Source: Paracoccaceae bacterium (GTDB lineage: Bacteria; Pseudomonadota; Alphaproteobacteria; Rhodobacterales; Rhodobacteraceae). From it: a stretch of 32,856 bases of DNA. The stretch is taken from assembly GCA_026419405.1 (NCBI GenBank), contig JANZZL010000045.1, positions 1 through 32,856 on the forward strand, in the 5' to 3' direction. Positions 26,759-32,856 of this stretch are shown here, one piece after another. Below the pieces are notes generated by a model that was not told the origin of the DNA, did no database searches, and saw nothing but the letters and a program-made list of their open reading frames with translations. The translations under genes and the position numbers were made by a program. Each line of letters starts with the position of its first letter. Within the stretch, counting starts at the first letter, position 1.

Positions 26759-27895
26759 TCACCCGAACTTCCAGCCACAACCCTCGAAGAAGGCGCGTAT
26801 CTGTGGCGTCAGCATTCCCCTGCCCGTGGCCAGCTGCGGCAGGTCGAACCCGCCGCCGGTGTTGATCTCGATCAGCACCGGCCCCGCGGCGGTGATGGCG
26901 ATGTCCATCGACTGGTAGCGCAGCGGCGCGAACACCGCGGCGCAGGCGCGCGCAAGCGCCAGAACCTCGGGCCAGTGCGGCAGCTGCGCCCCGATCAGCG
27001 GCGCGCCGGTCTCGGGGTGGGTCTCGTGGTCGATCGTCTCCAGCGGCGTCTTCGTCTTCGCGGTCACGATCCGGCCCGTCGCCACGTCGAGGCCGCAGGC
27101 GAGATTCCCCTTCCGCCAGAAGCTGTCGGCGATGTTGCCCCGCGCGGGCAGCTTCACGACGGCCATCGGGATCTCCACCGCCTCGGGCGTCACCAGCACC
27201 ACCGTGCGCACGGTGGCCACCGCCTCGACATAGGCATCGAAGAAGGGGTGGTTGCGCACCACGGGCTGCAGCAGGTAGGGCGTCTGCCCGAGGAACCCGT
27301 CCCAGAAGGCGGCGTAGTCCATGCGGCCCTCGCCGGCGAGCTCCACCCCCGTCGCGTCGGCCCCGAGCATCTGGAACACCCCGGCGCCGACGATGCCGCG
27401 GTTGACCTTGCCGAAGATCGGGAACGGCGCCCCGCCGGTCAGGAAGTCGCGCAGCGCCTCGGGCGTGTCGAGCTTGCGGGTGCGCGGATAGGCCCGCAGG
27501 GAACGGTCGATCACGGCCAGCGTCTCGGGCACCGCCACGCCCGAGCCTTCCAGGATGCGGCCTGCCAGCCACTTGTCCTCGGTGGCCGCCTGCCAGGTCA
27601 TGTCGCAGCAGCGGTAGGTGATCGGCCAGTGCAGCTGGTTGGAGAGGAAGCGCGCCCGTTCCTCGGCCGGGTAGCGGCCGTGGTCGTAGAGCCCGAACTG
27701 GACGTATTCGGCCAGGCGCAGCTTGCCGGGCCCGCGCCGCAGGGCCCAGGCCTCGCGCGCGATGTCGAACACGCCCCGGCCGCTGCGGCGCGCGGCGAGG
27801 GCCAGAAGCTCGGCCGGGGTCGGCGGCCTGACCTTGCGCAGCTCGAGATCCCGCTGTTCGGCACCGCCCGCAGACGGCGGCTGCACCCTGGCCAT
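26759..27895 (-). CDS. Sugar-transfer-associated ATP-grasp family protein
   Basis: A 378-residue protein of the ATP-grasp fold, closest by eye to the family named 'sugar-transfer associated ATP-grasp' (PF14397). The ATG at 27895 lies just after AAGGGGGG; a TTG further upstream (27931) would add 12 residues but has no such site. Visible are EYVQFGLYDHGRYPAEERARFLSNQLH (N-terminal segment), PIFGKVNRGIVGAGVFQM (about 162-179, the ATP-grasp lysine region), and a C-terminal MDIAITAAGPVLIEINTGGGFDLPQLA, whose E-I-N-T acts as the metal/ATP site. It probably forms an amide or ester bond on an acidic substrate, perhaps an envelope sugar. It stands alone, convergent with the NifU-like gene (4-bp gap). 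Confidence 0.75.
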   Translation of the reverse strand: MARVQPPSAGGAEQRDLELRKVRPPTPAELLALAARRSGRGVFDIAREAWALRRGPGKLRLAEYVQFGLYDHGRYPAEERARFLSNQLHWPITYRCCDMTWQAATEDKWLAGRILEGSGVAVPETLAVIDRSLRAYPRTRKLDTPEALRDFLTGGAPFPIFGKVNRGIVGAGVFQMLGADATGVELAGEGRMDYAAFWDGFLGQTPYLLQPVVRNHPFFDAYVEAVATVRTVVLVTPEAVEIPMAVVKLPARGNIADSFWRKGNLACGLDVATGRIVTAKTKTPLETIDHETHPETGAPLIGAQLPHWPEVLALARACAAVFAPLRYQSMDIAITAAGPVLIEINTGGGFDLPQLATGRGMLTPQIRAFFEGCGWKFG

Positions 27896-27925
27896 GTGCC
27901 CCCCTTGCGCAGTAGTCGCCTGCCG

Positions 27926-27954
27926 AGACAAGCGCGGAACCCGCAGCTTGCCAA
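27926..27954 (-). promoter_or_regulatory. Weak candidate promoter of the ATP-grasp gene
   Basis: Minus strand TTGGCA (27954-27949), 17-base spacer, TTGTCT (27931-27926). The -35 is good and the -10 poor. Confidence 0.28.
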
Positions 27955-27958
27955 GCCG

Positions 27959-27996
27959 AAAAGCAGAAGGCCGCCGCTGCCCTCGCGGGCGGCGGC
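27959..27996 (-). terminator. Probable rho-independent terminator downstream of the 39-residue gene
   Basis: On the minus strand an 8-bp GC stem (27989-27996 pairing with 27970-27977) with an 11-base loop is followed by CTTCTGCTTTTC, a pyrimidine run with T's. It lies about 140 bases after the small gene's stop and just upstream of the ATP-grasp promoter. Confidence 0.45.
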
Positions 27997-28044
27997 GGCA
28001 GGTTGCGGGTCTTTCCGGCGGGCTCCGTCAGGCAGGACCGGAGC

Positions 28045-28127
28045 GGGGACAGGGCGCCCTTCGCCCGGGGACAGGGCGGGCGGGAGGACTGCCGGCAGAC
28101 GGCCGCAGGCAGGGCGGCGGGGACAGG
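28045..28127. repeat. Three copies of GGGGACAGG upstream of the ATP-grasp gene
   Basis: The 9-mer GGGGACAGG occurs at 28045-28053, 28067-28075 and 28119-28127. The first two are exactly 22 bases apart (two helical turns). The copies lie in the untranslated stretch between the 39-residue gene and its terminator. Binding sites or chance low complexity are both possible. Confidence 0.4.
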
Positions 28128-28137
28128 ACCGGCCGGC

Positions 28138-28257
28138 TCACATCGGCGGGACGAGGTGCAGCGCGCAGTAGAGCATGACCACGAGCGCCAGGCACGAGAC
28201 GGCATCCTCAGCCAGCGTCGGCGCGGTGCGTTCGACAAGGGCCTTCAGGGCGGACAT
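28138..28257 (-). CDS. Small single-span membrane protein (39 aa), putatively LexA-regulated
   Basis: ATG 28257 follows an excellent ribosome site (GGGGAGAG, 6-base spacing) and encodes 39 residues ending in TGA. The first half, MSALKALVERTAPTLAED, is an amphipathic or soluble segment; residues 19-36 (AVSCLALVVMLYCALHLV) form one membrane span with Cys22 and Cys31; the end is PPM. A promoter (TTGCCG-N17-TATCCG) lies upstream, with three GTTC half-sites directly before it in the GTTC-N7-GTTC form bound by LexA in alphaproteobacteria, and a terminator follows. I do not recognise the protein. By analogy to SOS-induced membrane peptides (Caulobacter SidA, E. coli TisB) it could inhibit division or alter the membrane after DNA damage; this is inference. 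It sits directly downstream of recG. Confidence 0.72.
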   Translation of the reverse strand: MSALKALVERTAPTLAEDAVSCLALVVMLYCALHLVPPM

Positions 28258-28298
28258 GGGCGGCTCTCCCCGGATGTTGCCTTTCTGTTCCTGGTTAA

Positions 28299-28327
28299 CG
28301 GATAGCGCGCGATTCGCCCCGCGGCAA
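28299..28327 (-). promoter_or_regulatory. Promoter of the 39-residue membrane protein gene
   Basis: Minus strand TTGCCG (28327-28322), 17-base spacer, TATCCG (28304-28299). Start of transcription would be near 28291, giving a leader of about 35 bases that contains the Shine-Dalgarno. Confidence 0.5.
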
Positions 28328-28353
28328 GAACTTTTTAAGAACTTACTGAGAAC
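28328..28353 (-). promoter_or_regulatory. Triple LexA-type operator GTTC-N7-GTTC-N7-GTTC
   Basis: GAAC on the plus strand (GTTC on the minus) at 28328-28331, 28339-28342 and 28350-28353, each exactly 11 bases apart. GTTC-N7-GTTC direct repeats are the established LexA box of alphaproteobacteria such as Rhodobacter. The site touches the -35 of the small-gene promoter, where LexA would block RNA polymerase. Three half-sites offer two overlapping operators. Confidence 0.68.
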
Positions 28354-28367
28354 CTCATGCGAATCGA

Positions 28368-30458
28368 TCAGCCCACGCCCATCAGCCGGAAGGCCCGGTC
28401 CTGCTCGGCCAGCCACAGCAGGATGCGCGCGGCCGCGCCGCGCGGCGAGGCAAGGCCGGGGTCCTCGGCCAGAAGCCGGCGGGCATCGGCCTGCGCCACC
28501 GCCATCAGCCCCGCCTGGCGCTCGAGGTCGGCGATGCGGAATCGCGGCAGTCCCGACTGCGCCGTGCCGAGCAGGTCGCCCGCCCCGCGCAGCCTGAGGT
28601 CCTCCTCGGCGATGCGGAAGCCGTCCTCGGTCTCGCGCAGGATCGACAGGCGGCGTTCCGCCGGGCCGGTCAGCGGCGGCTGATACATCAGCAGGCAGGT
28701 GGATCTGGCCGCGCCGCGCCCCACCCGCCCGCGCAGCTGGTGAAGCTGGGCGAGGCCGAAGGTCTCGGCCCGCTCGATCACCATGATCGAGGCATTGGGC
28801 ACGTCCACGCCCACCTCGATCACCGTCGTCGCCACCAGCACCCTGGTCTCGCCCGCCACGAACCGCGCCATGGCGGCATCCTTCTCGGCGGGGGGCATCT
28901 GGCCGTGCACGAGGCCCACGACCCCCTCGCCCAGCGCCGCGCGCAGCCGCTGGAAGCGGTCGGTGGCGGCGGCGAGGTCCACCGCCTCGCTCTCCTCGAC
29001 CAGCGGGCAGACCCAGTAGGCCTGCCGCCCCTCGGCGATGGCGCGGCGCAGATGCGCCACCACCTCGTCGATCCGCCCCGCGCTGACAAGCGCGGTCGTG
29101 ACCGGCGTCCGCCCCGGCGGCTTCTCGTCGAGCAGGCTGACGTCCATGTCGCCGTAGTTGGCCAGCGCGAGGCTGCGCGGGATCGGGGTGGCCGTCATCA
29201 CCAGCACGTCCGCCCCCCGCCCCTTGGCGCCGAGTTCCATGCGCTGCGCCACGCCGAAGCGGTGCTGCTCGTCGATCACCGCAAGGCGCAGGTCGCGGAA
29301 GTGGACGTCGCGCTGGAACACCGCGTGGGTGCCGACGAGGATCCGGATGTGCCCCGCGGCCAGCGCCGCGAGCTTCGCCGCGCGCTCCGCCCCGCGGTCG
29401 CGCCCGGTCAGGATCTCGAGCGTCACGCCGGCGCTCGCGGCGAGCGGGCGCAGCCCCTCGAGGTGCTGGCGGGCGAGGATCTCGGTCGGGGCCATCATCA
29501 CCCCCTGCCCGCCCGCCTCGACGGCGATCAGGAGCGCCAGGAACGCCACCAGCGTCTTGCCCGCGCCCACATCGCCCTGCAGGAGCCGGTTCATCCGCCG
29601 CTCCGAGGCCATGTCGGCGGCGATCTCTTCGAGCGCGCGCGCCTGCGCGCCGGTGAGCGGCCAGGGCAGCGCGGCCAGCACCTTCGCGCGCAGCCGCCCG
29701 TCGCCCGCCGAGACGCGGCCCTTGCCCCGCCGCTCCACCTGCCGGGCCAGCGCGAGGGTGAGCTGGTGGGCGAAGAGCTCGTCATAGGCGAGCCGTTCGC
29801 GCGCGGGCGCGGCGGGGGCGAGGTCGGCCTCGGCCGAGGGCGCATGCGCCGCGACCAGCGCCGCCCGCCAGCCGGGCCAGCCCTCCCGCGCCCGGAGCGC
29901 GGGGTCGATCCATTCCGGCAGGTCCGGCGCCCGGTCGAGCGCGGCGCGCGCGGCCTTCGCCATGAGGCGCTGCGTCAGGCCCTGGGTCAGCGGGTAGATC
30001 GGCTCGAAGGCGGGCAGGTCCGCCGCCTCCTCGGGGCGCAGGATGTGGTCGGGGTGGACCATCTGGAGCGCGCCGTCGAAGAGCTCGATCCGCCCCGAGA
30101 CGACGCGCCGCTGGCCGATGGGCAGGGTCTTCTGCAGGAAGTCGCCACGGGCGTGGAAGAACACGAGCTGGAACGAGGTCGCGGCATCCTCGACCACGAC
30201 CCGCGCCGGGGCGCTGCGGCTCCGCGGCGGGATGTGGCGGCCCACGGTGACCTCGACGGTGACGCTCGCCGGCGGCACGACATCGCGGACCGTCGCGCGC
30301 AGGCGCCGGTCCACCCCCGAATGCGGCAGCGTGAAGAGAAGGTCGCGCGGCCGCTCGATCCCCATCTGCGCGAGCAGCTTCGCCGTCTTGCCGCCGATGC
30401 CCGGCAGGGTCTCGAGCCCGGCGAAGAGCGGCCAGAGGATCTCCGGGCGGCCCGGCAC
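28368..30458 (-). CDS. recG: ATP-dependent DNA helicase RecG
   Basis: A 696-residue helicase that remodels stalled replication forks and recombination junctions. The GTG at 30458 lies one base after the ligA stop, so translation is probably coupled. The N-terminal wedge/OB domain (about 65-165) binds the branch point. Walker A is LLQGDVGAGKTLVAFLA (about 289-305), followed by MMAPTEILARQH, the DEXH box as VIDEQHRFGVAQR, motif III VMTATPIPRSLALANYGDMDVS, and motifs V-VI ATTVIEVGVDVPNASIMVIERAETFGLAQLHQLRGRVGRG. The C-terminal DGFRIAEEDLRLRGAGDLLGTAQSG completes the family. Its stop lies 15 bases from the LexA-type operator that serves the next gene. Confidence 0.96.
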   Translation of the reverse strand: MPGRPEILWPLFAGLETLPGIGGKTAKLLAQMGIERPRDLLFTLPHSGVDRRLRATVRDVVPPASVTVEVTVGRHIPPRSRSAPARVVVEDAATSFQLVFFHARGDFLQKTLPIGQRRVVSGRIELFDGALQMVHPDHILRPEEAADLPAFEPIYPLTQGLTQRLMAKAARAALDRAPDLPEWIDPALRAREGWPGWRAALVAAHAPSAEADLAPAAPARERLAYDELFAHQLTLALARQVERRGKGRVSAGDGRLRAKVLAALPWPLTGAQARALEEIAADMASERRMNRLLQGDVGAGKTLVAFLALLIAVEAGGQGVMMAPTEILARQHLEGLRPLAASAGVTLEILTGRDRGAERAAKLAALAAGHIRILVGTHAVFQRDVHFRDLRLAVIDEQHRFGVAQRMELGAKGRGADVLVMTATPIPRSLALANYGDMDVSLLDEKPPGRTPVTTALVSAGRIDEVVAHLRRAIAEGRQAYWVCPLVEESEAVDLAAATDRFQRLRAALGEGVVGLVHGQMPPAEKDAAMARFVAGETRVLVATTVIEVGVDVPNASIMVIERAETFGLAQLHQLRGRVGRGAARSTCLLMYQPPLTGPAERRLSILRETEDGFRIAEEDLRLRGAGDLLGTAQSGLPRFRIADLERQAGLMAVAQADARRLLAEDPGLASPRGAAARILLWLAEQDRAFRLMGVG

Positions 30459-30459
30459 C

Positions 30460-32856
<2,397 letters not shown>

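Overview
The window is very GC-rich, with short intergenic gaps and dense long shadow frames on both strands. Gene content and order point to an alphaproteobacterium, most likely Rhodobacteraceae: gyrA next to usg, then trmFO, gluQRS, hisI and a NifU/IscU-like gene, a ligA-recG pair, and an alphaproteobacterial-type direct-repeat LexA box (GTTC-N7-GTTC). The last 19 bases are a Tn5/Nextera mosaic end, so the right edge is an assembly end carrying adapter and not genome.

Layout. 1-1330 (minus): Ser/Thr protein kinase, cut off by the left edge. 1615-8134 (minus): a tightly overlapping operon made of a molybdenum hydroxylase FAD subunit, a [2Fe-2S]-molybdopterin fusion subunit, a 6-hydroxynicotinate-reductase-like Fe-S protein, a UPF0280 (ApbE-fold) protein and a PF06684 'amino acid synthesis' protein. 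8267-8731 (plus): a divergent MarR regulator; an inverted repeat overlaps the -10 of the operon's promoter. 8761-13469 (minus): a complete branched-chain-amino-acid-type ABC importer (livK, H, M, G, F order) with a Tat-exported binding protein. 13571-14926 (minus): a multi-pass membrane protein of unknown function. 15036-18844 (plus): hyuA and hyuB, an ATP-dependent hydantoinase/oxoprolinase/caprolactamase-type pair. From 1615 to 18844 the genes read as one catabolic locus. I infer that a small polar molecule is imported, hydroxylated by the Mo enzyme, reduced by the Fe-S flavoprotein, and that a lactam or cyclic amide is opened. The closest described logic is nicotinate or related N-heterocycle degradation, but no enamidase is present.

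18684-20439 (minus): an MltB-type lytic transglycosylase lipoprotein and Usg. 20633-25803 (plus): gyrA, trmFO, gluQRS. 25880-26754: hisI (minus) divergent from a NifU/IscU-like protein (plus). 26759-32718 (minus): an ATP-grasp enzyme, a 39-residue membrane peptide, recG and ligA.

The most interesting new item is the 39-residue single-span membrane protein at 28138-28257. Directly upstream of its promoter are three GTTC half-sites at exact 11-bp spacing, the LexA operator form of alphaproteobacteria. This makes it a candidate SOS-induced membrane peptide, comparable in concept to Caulobacter SidA. A second proposal is that the UPF0280 protein matures a covalent flavin on the neighbouring reductase. 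No tRNA, rRNA, CRISPR array, insertion sequence or prophage was seen.
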